A stretch of DNA of 64,000 bases from an uncultured Cedecea sp. (lineage in GTDB: Bacteria; Pseudomonadota; Gammaproteobacteria; Enterobacterales; Enterobacteriaceae). How positions within the stretch are numbered: the first letter of the stretch is position 1; each line of letters starts with the position of its first letter. Where the stretch lies: positions 124,001-188,000 of the forward strand of contig NZ_CANMLV010000007.1 of assembly GCF_947498825.1 (NCBI RefSeq), written 5' to 3'. The translations under genes were made by a program, and so were the position numbers. This document shows positions 56,840 to 64,000 of the stretch, in pieces. The notes under the pieces are model-generated. The model was not told the DNA's origin. It saw nothing but the letters and a program-made list of their open reading frames with translations, and searched no databases.

Positions 56840-58804
56840 TTAAGGTTGCGCTTTTCGCGGCAATGTTTTCATTAGCTCATCCGGACTAATTGTCGCAACC
56901 ACACTGCCAGGCAATGGCATTTTCAAAATATGATTTTTTATTTTACCGATGATATGCATTTCACAAGGACGGCAATCGAATTTTAATGTCAGCGTTTCGT
57001 CGCCCTGCACCAACTGCATCGGAGTCGCCTTCCAGCTTTTAATATTACCTTTCGCTTGTTTAGGGCAGAGGTTAAAAGCAAAACGCAGGCAATGTTTGGT
57101 TATCATGACCGGAACTTCACCTTTCTCTTCATGAGCCTCATAAGCCGCATCAATTAACTGAACGCCATAGCGATGATAAAACTCCCGCGCCTTGTGATTA
57201 TAGACGTTTGCCAGAAAACTTAAGTGAGTATGCGGATAGATCGGTGCAGGAACACTTACCGCTTTACGGTGCCCTCGCTGGTAGTTCTGTAGACGAGCTT
57301 CTGTCAAAACATCAATAGCATCACGGCGTAGCTGGTTGAGTGCGCTACTTGGCACAAATAACGCCGTTGGCAAAGTAATATCGACCTGACGTGCTGTATA
57401 GAGGGTCTGCCCCAGCTTACTGAGTCCGTCACGCAGGTTGTTATAGGCCTGCTGAGGATTATTCGCGGGTTCAAAACTGCCCACTAATTGCTGGCTGACA
57501 CTGACTCCGTCTTCACTTGTCAGGGTCAACGTCAGTTCCTGAGCAGAGCCACTCAACGCCATATCCACGGCGATACGACGTTCACTGGATGTTTTTAGCA
57601 AGGCTTGCTGCCAGTTATGATCAAGGTTGCGATTCAGCGGATGATGCGGGCGGATATTTTTCAGCGTGTCTGGCATCTCATTTGGCCAAATCCGATACTG
57701 ATTTTTACCGATTTTTTCCACTGTATTAGCGCGAAAGCCAACAATTTCACGTTTGATCAGCACATTCAGGCCATCGCCATTATTTAAGGTGTCGGTGACT
57801 TCGGCATCAAGGTGGTTTTTACTGACACGTAAAATTTCTCCGACCGGAAGCCCGATAAACTTAGGCGAATCAAAGGCACCGATATCTATTTTGCGCTCGT
57901 TGACAAAATAATCAGTACTCCCCCGATGGAAGGTTTTATCCGGTGAAGGAATGAAAAAGTGCGAAGAGACGCCTGTTGAAGCCCGGCGCAAATCGCCACG
58001 CGCTTCCATCTGCTCATCCAATAATTGACGATAGTAAGCGGTGATATTTTTCACATAACTGACATCTTTATAGCGTCCTTCAATCTTAAAGGAGCCGACA
58101 CCTGCATCGATCAGTGCCCCTAAGTTGGCACTCTGATCGTTATCTTTCATCGATAAGAGATGTTTTTCATACGCCACGACTCGCCCTTGATCGTCTTTCA
58201 GGGTATAAGGCAGACGGCAAGCCTGGGAGCAATCACCCCGGTTAGCACTGCGTCCGGTTTGAGCATGGGAGATATTACATTGCCCGGAATAGGCAACGCA
58301 CAAGGCACCATGGATGAAAAACTCAATGGTGGCATCGACATTCTGATGGATAGCCGCAATCTGTTGCAGATTCAGCTCTCGCGCCAGTACGATTTGCGAG
58401 AAGCCAACGTCCGAAAGAAATTTCGCTTTTTCGACACTACGAATATCACACTGAGTACTGGCATGAAGCTCAATCGGCGGCAGGTCCATTTCCAGAACCC
58501 CCATATCCTGCACAATCAGGGCATCAACACCCGCCTGATACAAATCATGGATCATCAGTCTGGCTGGCTCTAACTCATCGTCATGCAATATCGTATTCAG
58601 AGCAATGAAGATTTTTACTCCGTAACGGTGAGCAAAGGGTACCAGTTCGGCCAAATCACGTAAGCTGTTGCCCGCGTTATGACGAGCACCAAAACCCGGC
58701 CCTCCGATATAGACGGCGTCAGCGCCATGAAGAATCGCTTCACGGGCTATAGAGGTATCACGGGCAGGGCTGAGTAATTCAAGTTGATTTGCGTGCAGGC
58801 GCAT
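56840..58804 (-). CDS. rlhA: 23S rRNA C2501 hydroxylase RlhA (U32 peptidase family)
   Basis: RlhA (formerly YdcP) makes 5-hydroxycytidine at position 2501 of 23S rRNA with a prephenate-dependent cofactor route and an iron-sulfur cluster. The 654-residue protein is co-linear with E. coli (653). The U32 core shows LELLSPARDTSIAREAILHGADAVYIGG and the signature HGALCVAYSGQC...NRGDCSQACRLPY with Cys169, 176, 192 and 196 as probable cluster ligands. The C-terminal DUF3656/collagenase-like region contains KHCLRFAFNLCPKQ and FDCRPCEMH. It is monocistronic, upstream end facing sutR as in E. coli. Confidence 0.95.
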   Translation of the reverse strand: MRLHANQLELLSPARDTSIAREAILHGADAVYIGGPGFGARHNAGNSLRDLAELVPFAHRYGVKIFIALNTILHDDELEPARLMIHDLYQAGVDALIVQDMGVLEMDLPPIELHASTQCDIRSVEKAKFLSDVGFSQIVLARELNLQQIAAIHQNVDATIEFFIHGALCVAYSGQCNISHAQTGRSANRGDCSQACRLPYTLKDDQGRVVAYEKHLLSMKDNDQSANLGALIDAGVGSFKIEGRYKDVSYVKNITAYYRQLLDEQMEARGDLRRASTGVSSHFFIPSPDKTFHRGSTDYFVNERKIDIGAFDSPKFIGLPVGEILRVSKNHLDAEVTDTLNNGDGLNVLIKREIVGFRANTVEKIGKNQYRIWPNEMPDTLKNIRPHHPLNRNLDHNWQQALLKTSSERRIAVDMALSGSAQELTLTLTSEDGVSVSQQLVGSFEPANNPQQAYNNLRDGLSKLGQTLYTARQVDITLPTALFVPSSALNQLRRDAIDVLTEARLQNYQRGHRKAVSVPAPIYPHTHLSFLANVYNHKAREFYHRYGVQLIDAAYEAHEEKGEVPVMITKHCLRFAFNLCPKQAKGNIKSWKATPMQLVQGDETLTLKFDCRPCEMHIIGKIKNHILKMPLPGSVVATISPDELMKTLPRKAQP

Positions 58805-59021
58805 AGTTATCGAGTTCTGTTTTAGGCGAAAGGCGGCTATTGTAGTCGTATCCCCTCCACAAAAACAGGGGGATTCATACCTCCGGGGCTAAAGACAAAC
58901 CTTATATTTTTCCCCGGAATGATTAAATAGTAAGAAAAATCCATTTTTTTATTTTTGATACATAACAGAAAAGAAAGAGAAAACCTGATTTCTCTTCTCT
59001 TCGCGGTGAGCGAAGAGAGGT

Positions 59022-59561
59022 TTAACGTCCAGAAACGGGGTAATGGATCAGCGAGTGAAAATGCACTTCTCTTGCCTGACTATTACGGTAGCTATGCGCC
59101 CTGTCACCGGCAAACTGTCGTCGGTCTCCTTCCTGCAATTGATACCACCTCCCCTCAATTTGCAGATCAAGTATTCCGCTTATCACCACGACATGTTCAA
59201 TCACACCCACATCGTGTGCTGAAGATTCACTGAGCCCACCAGGGGTGAGTTTTAGCGAAAAGTAATCAAACCCCAGGTGTGGGTCAAAAGGAAATAGCGG
59301 TTCAACTTGCATATCCTGTAGCGGAGGACTGTAAAGTGCCTGTGTCGGTGGCGAGGCCGGCACAAGAAACAGTGAAAATGGGACATTAAACCCGGTGGCA
59401 ATCTTCCATAATGTTGCCACCGTTGGGCTGGACTCATTGCGTTCTATTTGCCCGAGCATCGCCTTGGAAACCCCTGTCTGTTCAGACGCCTGAGAGAGAC
59501 TTAATCCCCGGTCGTGGCGTAATTTTTTTAACGTGCAGGCCAGATATTGAGCGACATCCAT
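59022..59561 (-). CDS. sutR: XRE-cupin regulator SutR (YdcN)
   Basis: From ATG 59561, with AAGGAG 7 bp upstream, the product has 179 residues (E. coli 178); earlier ATG codons lack a site. The N-terminus is an XRE helix-turn-helix (LKKLRHDRGLSLSQASEQTGVSKAMLGQIERNESSPTVATLWKIA, split at about residues 11-55) and the C-terminus a cupin (HVVVISGILDLQIEGRWYQLQEGD). SutR of E. coli influences sulfur-utilisation genes. It is divergent from benE, and a duplicated palindrome lies between the two starts. Confidence 0.9.
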   Translation of the reverse strand: MDVAQYLACTLKKLRHDRGLSLSQASEQTGVSKAMLGQIERNESSPTVATLWKIATGFNVPFSLFLVPASPPTQALYSPPLQDMQVEPLFPFDPHLGFDYFSLKLTPGGLSESSAHDVGVIEHVVVISGILDLQIEGRWYQLQEGDRRQFAGDRAHSYRNSQAREVHFHSLIHYPVSGR

Positions 59562-59596
59562 AATGGTCTCCTTTTTACTCATTATAGCAACTTGTA

Positions 59597-59642
59597 CGTT
59601 ATAACGCACAATGATAGAGTTTATCGAACGTTATAACGCACA
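59597..59642. promoter_or_regulatory. Duplicated CGTTATAACG operators between sutR and benE
   Basis: The 14-bp sequence CGTTATAACGCACA occurs twice in direct orientation, at 59597-59610 and 59629-59642 (32 bp apart, about three helical turns). Each contains the perfect palindrome CGTTATAACG. The first lies in the spacer of both divergent promoter candidates (benE TTGTAC at 59592 and TAGAGT at 59615; sutR TATAAT at 59581-59586 minus strand), the second just before the benE ribosome-binding site. SutR is the likely ligand. Confidence 0.65.
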
Positions 59643-59652
59643 CGGGGTTTTT

Positions 59653-60819
59653 ATGCGTATCCCAGCGCTTCCATTGCCGGCTCTACTGGCAGGATTTATC
59701 GCCGTTCTGGTAGGTTACGCCAGTAGCGCGGCAATCATCTGGCAGGCCGCGGCTGCAGCGGGGGCCACTCCAGAGCAAATTGCTGGCTGGCTGACTATGC
59801 TGGGGATAGCCATGGGAATAAGCACCCTGATACTGACAGTCTGGTATCGCGCTCCGATCCTGACCGCCTGGTCTACACCCGGGGCGGCATTACTTGCCAC
59901 CAGTTTAGCGGGCAGCAATATCAATCAGGCCGTGGGCATTTTTATTTTTTCTTCATGCCTTATTCTCATCTGTGGAGCCAGCGGTCTGTTTGCTCGTCTG
60001 ATGCGCATCATTCCACATTCCCTTGCTGCCGCGATGCTGGCAGGGATCTTATTACGCTTTGGGCTGGATACCTTCACTTCGTTACAGGGTAACTTTGTAT
60101 TATCCGGTAGCATGCTGATAAGCTGGTTGGTCCTGAAACGCTTTGCACCTCGCTATGCGGTAGTTGCAGCACTTCTGGCAGGAGCTGCGATATGCTTGCT
60201 TAAGGGTGAGTTTACACCCGACAGCACAGTGGTAAGTATTGTTCTGCCGACCTGGACGACGCCAGAATTTAACTGGGCTGATTTACTCGGGATCGGTATT
60301 CCCTTCTTTCTGGTGACGATGGCATCTCAGAATGCTCCCGGCGTTGCGACACTCCAGGCTTCCGGATACAAGGTACCCGTTTCACCGTTAATAACGGTGA
60401 CAGGATTAATTGCGCTGATTCTCGCCCCCTTTGGCGTATTTTCTGTCTGTATTGCCGCAATTACAGCAGCAATTTGCCAGAGCGCTGAAGCTCACCCGGA
60501 TAAACAACAACGCTGGCTTGCCGCCGCAGCCGCTGGAGGATTTTATTTGCTGGCGGGCCTGTTTGGCGGATCGATTTCAAGCCTGTTAACCGCCCTGCCA
60601 CTGGCGTTTATTCAGACACTTGCCGGGCTCGCTTTGCTGAGCACCCTTTCAGGTAGCTTGTTTCAGGCACTGAATCATGCACAGGAACGAGATGCGGCCA
60701 TTATTACTTTTCTGGTCACGGCATCGGGTATCAGTTTACTCGGTATCGGTGCCGCATTCTGGGGACTCGTTGCTGGCGGGATCAGTTATTGTCTGTTTTC
60801 ACGTAAGGGAAGTACGTAA
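59653..60819 (+). CDS. ydcO: BenE-family membrane transporter (YdcO)
   Basis: From ATG 59653 (GGGG about 6 bp upstream) the product has 388 residues (E. coli YdcO 391). It is an inner-membrane protein with about 12 helices of the BenE type (benzoate:H+ symporter family): LLAGFIAVLVGYASSAAIIWQAAAAAGATPEQI, LTAWSTPGAALLATSLAG, ARLMRIIPHSLAAAMLAGILLRFGLD and VTMASQNAPGVATLQA. The true substrate in enterobacteria is not known. Control by the divergent SutR is likely. The 3' end overlaps the convergent AraC gene by 21 bp. Confidence 0.9.
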   Translation: MRIPALPLPALLAGFIAVLVGYASSAAIIWQAAAAAGATPEQIAGWLTMLGIAMGISTLILTVWYRAPILTAWSTPGAALLATSLAGSNINQAVGIFIFSSCLILICGASGLFARLMRIIPHSLAAAMLAGILLRFGLDTFTSLQGNFVLSGSMLISWLVLKRFAPRYAVVAALLAGAAICLLKGEFTPDSTVVSIVLPTWTTPEFNWADLLGIGIPFFLVTMASQNAPGVATLQASGYKVPVSPLITVTGLIALILAPFGVFSVCIAAITAAICQSAEAHPDKQQRWLAAAAAGGFYLLAGLFGGSISSLLTALPLAFIQTLAGLALLSTLSGSLFQALNHAQERDAAIITFLVTASGISLLGIGAAFWGLVAGGISYCLFSRKGST

Positions 60820-61671
60820 CCCTGAAGGTGTCACACCCCAGACTGTTTTAAAGCGGTTGCTAAAGTGACTCGCTGAGCTAAAACCGCAGGCCAGGGCTAT
60901 TTCAGTCAGGGTCTGAGAAGTCTCGCAGACCAGAGTTTTGGCTTTTATCATCCGTCGCTGCATTACATACTGATGGGGCGCCTGCTGGGTTGACTGTTTG
61001 AACATTCGGGCAAAATGAAACTCGCTCAGTTCAGCCTGTAATGCCAGCTCCTCAAGGGTTAATGCACTATCAAGATGTTGTTCAATATAGTCCTGAGTCC
61101 GCCGTAGAATGGCCGGAGATAATCCCCCTTTGGTGGTCGGGAGCTGCCAGTCAACCGTGCTGTAATGCTGAACCAGGTGTGTCAGCAATAGCATCGATGC
61201 CGTGGTTAATGTCAGATGGTTAGCACGCTGTTGCCAGTCATTGTTGAGCAAAAAATGACGGTATAACTGGGTAATACGTTCATCACTGGCAAATGTTTTT
61301 TCATCCAGCTGTATTCCCGCCGGGCTGCGATCCCATATTTGCTCAGCAATCGTACGCAGGTGCTTATCGGTGCAATACAGGTGCACAAATGAGAAATGGC
61401 TGCCTATATTCCATTTTGATTCACTGTTAGCCGGCATCAGACAAAAACGATCCGGCCCGCCGCCGTTGCGCCAGCCATGCGCTGTTTCCCGATAGGTTTC
61501 ATATCCTCCGCTCACATAAAGACTGAGAGTATGGTGATCGCCTTGTTGCGTCACCCTATCGTTTTCATTCGACCAGGCCGCCAGTTGTAAACCGGCGCCA
61601 GGTTGAACGCTGTCGAGTAAGCGGGCTTTATGTTTAAGCAAGTTTTGAAAGATGTAGTAAGGCGATGTCAT
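60799..61671 (-). CDS. AraC-family transcriptional regulator
   Basis: The 290-residue protein has an N-terminal cupin-like effector domain (about residues 1-180) and a C-terminal double helix-turn-helix: LTLEELALQAELSEFHFARMFKQSTQQAPHQYV and TLTEIALACGFSSASHFSNRFKTVWGVTPSGLR. It is divergent from an EamA transporter gene with 168 bp between starts, which suggests it controls that exporter in response to a small molecule. It overlaps the 3' end of ydcO by 21 bp on the other strand. Confidence 0.88.
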   Translation of the reverse strand: MTSPYYIFQNLLKHKARLLDSVQPGAGLQLAAWSNENDRVTQQGDHHTLSLYVSGGYETYRETAHGWRNGGGPDRFCLMPANSESKWNIGSHFSFVHLYCTDKHLRTIAEQIWDRSPAGIQLDEKTFASDERITQLYRHFLLNNDWQQRANHLTLTTASMLLLTHLVQHYSTVDWQLPTTKGGLSPAILRRTQDYIEQHLDSALTLEELALQAELSEFHFARMFKQSTQQAPHQYVMQRRMIKAKTLVCETSQTLTEIALACGFSSASHFSNRFKTVWGVTPSGLRTSLT

Positions 61672-61839
61672 AAGCGATTTCTGATATCAAAAACACATAA
61701 ACAGTGTAAAGAATGACGCTGCAGATAACCAGTTACCGGGAAAAAAAGCGCAAGAATAAGCAAGTGACGCAAGTCAATGAAAGTCCTGATAACTGACACG
61801 ATACATAATGTAAGTCTAATTATTTAGGGTGCCATTATA

Positions 61840-62742
61840 ATGAATGCTTTTCTTTACAGCTTGGTCGTTGTGATTTGGGGAACCACCTGGATTGCGATTG
61901 GTATGCAACAGGGACAGGTTTCCGTCCCGGTATCTATATTCTGGCGTTTTGCTATCGCCTCCGGCGTGATGCTTATTATTATGAGTCTGTTGGGACGACT
62001 ACGTCCTATTGCTTTGAAAGATCATCTGTTTTGTATCATGCAAGGCGCATGTGTATTCGGTTTTAACTTCTTCTGCTTCTATCACGCCTCTGCCTTTATT
62101 AATACCGGGCTGGAATCGGTGATTTTTTCAATGGCAGTACTCTTCAATACCATGAACAGCTTCTTGTTTTTCAGAAAAAAACCGTCTCCGCGTATTATTC
62201 CGGCAGCCTTGCTGGGCATGCTGGGGGTTACCGCGCTGTTCTGGCACGAACTGGTCAGCAGTGCCCTTTCCGTTACCCTGTTTTATGGTATCGGATTAAG
62301 TCTGTTAGGTACCTTTGGTTTTTCTCTGGGTAATATGATAAGTGTGCGCCATCAACAACGTGGCCTGGATATGCTGTCAACGAACAGTTATGCCATGCTT
62401 TACGGTACCGTAATAATGGGTGTTCTGGCCCTGATTCGCGGTGACTCATTTATGCCGGAACTCAGCTTACATTATCTGGGTGCCCTGTTTTATCTGGCTA
62501 TTTTTGGTTCGGTTATTGCCTTTGGGGTCTATTTCTCACTGATAGCTCGACTGGGAGCCAGTAAGGCCGCCTACAGCACGCTGTTATTTCCACTGGTCGC
62601 CTTAAGCCTGTCGACAGTTTATGAAGGTTATGTCTGGCATCTTAATGCCGTAATAGGTCTGGTAATGATCCTTGCAGGAAATCTGGTGATGTTTGCCGGT
62701 CCGGTACGTTTACCCTTTCGGCGCAGCATATATCCAAAATAA
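61840..62742 (+). CDS. EamA/DMT-family transporter
   Basis: The 300-residue protein has ten membrane helices in two EamA repeats, beginning MNAFLYSLVVVIWGTTWIAIGMQQGQVSV and, in the second half, GIGLSLLGTFGFSLGNMISVRHQQRG and FGSVIAFGVYFSLIARLGASKAAYSTLLFPLVAL. EamA proteins of this size export metabolites or amino acids. Pairing with a divergent AraC regulator is a common arrangement. An ERIC-like element begins at its 3' end. Substrate unknown. Confidence 0.88.
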   Translation: MNAFLYSLVVVIWGTTWIAIGMQQGQVSVPVSIFWRFAIASGVMLIIMSLLGRLRPIALKDHLFCIMQGACVFGFNFFCFYHASAFINTGLESVIFSMAVLFNTMNSFLFFRKKPSPRIIPAALLGMLGVTALFWHELVSSALSVTLFYGIGLSLLGTFGFSLGNMISVRHQQRGLDMLSTNSYAMLYGTVIMGVLALIRGDSFMPELSLHYLGALFYLAIFGSVIAFGVYFSLIARLGASKAAYSTLLFPLVALSLSTVYEGYVWHLNAVIGLVMILAGNLVMFAGPVRLPFRRSIYPK

Positions 62743-62855
62743 TTCGGATTGCTTGTAGATACCAAATTCAGACCGTCGATGAGCATAGATAAACTCTGTG
62801 ATTCGGCGGAATGAACGCCTGCAATACCCAGGCAACTTGAAGCATGACGGGTATA
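62729..62855. repeat. ERIC-like (IRU) imperfect palindromic element
   Basis: The segment runs from TATATCCAAAATAATTCGGA to CAGGCAACTTGAAGCATGAC then GGGTATA, the standard ERIC ends, with a degenerate centre (GATGAGCATAGATAAACTCTG, GATTCGGCGGAATGAACGCC). Length is about 127 bp. It overlaps the last codons and stop of the EamA gene, so the insertion supplies the 3' end of that gene. Confidence 0.75.
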
Positions 62856-62960
62856 ATAATCTTATCCATTGCATTCATAACAATCCATTATTATTTCCGA
62901 CAAGGGTAGTTTTTAAAATACCTCGTCGCTTAAGCAGCAGTCTGTTGCAAGATTAATCTG

Positions 62961-62991
62961 ACAGGCACTTGTATCAATAACAAGTGCCTGT
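62961..62991. terminator. Perfect inverted repeat downstream of the avidin-like barrel gene
   Basis: ACAGGCACTTGT / ACAAGTGCCTGT form a 12-bp perfect stem with a 7-nt loop ATCAATA. It lies 48 bp beyond the stop of the minus-strand gene at 63039 and can serve as its terminator, although no T-run follows. Confidence 0.5.
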
Positions 62992-63038
62992 TGAGCATAA
63001 CATCACTCATTTCAACTACGCTAGCTGAAGCTTATAAA

Positions 63039-63428
63039 TTAACATTTTTTCTTATTAAACCTGACATTTCCAAAAGTGAATAAATCATATCCACCATAAT
63101 TTTTTGTATGAGAGCGAGAACCACTCATGAATAATACATTTTCCGATGAGATATAACCGGCCCAGCAATCAAAAAGCACAAAATCTCTATGTGTGGTTTG
63201 TTCAGCGCAATAAGACACCATAAAACCAATACCTGCATGACGTTGATCTGATGTGTAAAACCAGCCAGCGCTTCCGTCATTATTGATTTTATATACCACC
63301 TCACCTTTTGGTGTGTTTTTTACCGTAAACGTCCCCTCAAACCTACTCTGTTGCGGATAAGATTCTGTGATATCAAGAGTATATCGCTCATCTTCACTGA
63401 CATATTTTCCAACAATATTAATCGACAT
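63039..63428 (-). CDS. Hypothetical small beta-barrel-like protein
   Basis: The 129-residue protein has no signal peptide and is predicted beta-rich with regular aromatic/hydrophobic alternation: NIVGKYVSEDERYTLDITE, FEGTFTVKN, GWFYTS, IGFMVSYCAE, FVLFDCWAGYIS, VLFMSGSRSHTKNY and DLFTFGNVRF. The outline (GxY...TLxI...FxGTF...DLFTF) recalls avidin-like or lipocalin-like barrels, but I cannot assign it. The gene is AT-rich, like its upstream neighbour, with which it may form a two-gene unit, 154 bp apart. Confidence 0.6.
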   Translation of the reverse strand: MSINIVGKYVSEDERYTLDITESYPQQSRFEGTFTVKNTPKGEVVYKINNDGSAGWFYTSDQRHAGIGFMVSYCAEQTTHRDFVLFDCWAGYISSENVLFMSGSRSHTKNYGGYDLFTFGNVRFNKKKC

Positions 63429-63582
63429 AGTATCACATCAAGGTACAACGTTATTTAAGTAGCGGATAAATAGCCACATAGAATTCGATAAACTATTTTC
63501 AATAAGAAAATAGAGATTAACTGAAGCATATAGGGCTATTTAGTTCAGTTTAGCCTTAGATGTATCGGATAAATTGGTTTGA

Positions 63583-64000
63583 TCACATCATTTCGGTTAT
63601 TTTTCCAACCATATCAGTTTGTTCATTATCTATCCCCACAACCAGAGGAATGCCCAAACCAATAATATTATTAGCATCAAAATAATATATAGTTCCGACA
63701 ATATAGTTCTCTCTACCTTCTGGCAAGGCATCAAACAGTAAAGTTACATGTCTCCTTTTTCCCCAGCCAGCACTGTTATCTGATATGCTAATAACACTGG
63801 CTGTTTTTTTATCTGCCGACTGTTCAAATACAGAACCACCTGGTATAGCATGGGACATATCAGTAATAATGCCATCAGATATAACCCTGACTTCAATTCT
63901 TGCATTTTTTGTTTCTGGCAGACCATTAGTGTTAAAATCAAAATTTATTTTTACCGGTTGGTTAACTTTAGCTACCGGGATATTTTTCTGAATAATACTG
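63583..64000 (-). CDS. Hypothetical protein, 5' end beyond the window
   Basis: The frame is open from the window edge to a TGA at 63583-63585, giving at least 139 residues. Reading from the edge: SIIQKNIPVAKVNQPVKINF, DFNTNGLPETKNARIEVRVIS, GIITDMSHAIPGGSVF, then SAGWGKRRHVTLLFDALPEG and YFDANNIIGLGIPLVV. The composition suggests a beta-sandwich, but I recognise no family. The ATG at 63858 is internal because the open frame extends upstream. AT-rich; same strand as the gene at 63039, possibly co-transcribed. Confidence 0.6.
   Translation of the reverse strand, partial: SIIQKNIPVAKVNQPVKINFDFNTNGLPETKNARIEVRVISDGIITDMSHAIPGGSVFEQSADKKTASVISISDNSAGWGKRRHVTLLFDALPEGRENYIVGTIYYFDANNIIGLGIPLVVGIDNEQTDMVGKITEMM

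Overview
This window reads as chromosome of a Gram-negative enterobacterium (order Enterobacterales). Most proteins have close Escherichia coli counterparts of almost identical length (HrpA, LdhA, NifJ/YdbK, DbpA, RlhA, the Arn proteins), and local order partly follows E. coli: hrpA<>azoR, ydbH-ynbE-ydbL, ldhA-hslJ-ydbJ-nifJ, sutR<>benE-rlhA. It is not E. coli itself: the genes lying in E. coli between ydbL and azoR (fea/tyn/paa) are absent, fosA and an AfuABC transporter are present, and ERIC-like repeats occur. I cannot name the genus from sequence reading alone. I saw no rRNA, tRNA, CRISPR array, prophage or recognisable transposase.

Layout. 1-1.8 kb: small exported protein and the formaldehyde operon frmRA with its operator. 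1.9-4.4 kb: an accessory, AT-richer patch with a tetranucleotide (CAGG)8 repeat inside a frame-split ORF, two tandem paralogous (lipo)proteins, a KTSC protein and small orphan ORFs. 4.4-8.6 kb: two DeoR-family regulators with a YdgJ-like oxidoreductase, a cupin, NudK and a DUF4406 protein. 8.8-15.7 kb: FUSC membrane protein, metallo-beta-lactamase-fold hydrolase with a GlxA-type regulator, cybB, fosA with a VF530-family protein, a PAS-GGDEF-EAL protein, a GNAT enzyme. 15.8-32 kb: core block ydeP-like, hrpA, azoR, ydbL-ynbE-ydbH, ldhA, hslJ, ydbJ, nifJ.

32.2-34.2 kb: LysR regulator divergent from a pair of small DMT (DUF606) half-transporters. 34.4-42.2 kb: a UhpABC-like sensing system directly followed by AfuABC, an ABC importer of the kind shown elsewhere to carry sugar phosphates; this is the most coherent accessory pathway of the window. 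42.3-46.1 kb: dbpA, then an AT-rich segment with a secreted SUMF1-fold protein flanked by imperfect 21-bp direct repeats, an ERIC-like element and a CarG-like exported protein. 46.1-49.1 kb: mdtJI, an esterase, a Slp-family lipoprotein, a DUF2164 protein.

49.2-56.7 kb: complete arnBCADTEF operon (lipid A aminoarabinose modification, polymyxin resistance) with overlapping genes and a PmrA-box match upstream. 56.8-62.7 kb: rlhA, sutR<>benE with a duplicated palindromic operator between them, an AraC regulator divergent from an EamA exporter. 62.7-64 kb: ERIC-like element, a strong inverted repeat and two unrecognised AT-rich genes, the last running off the window.
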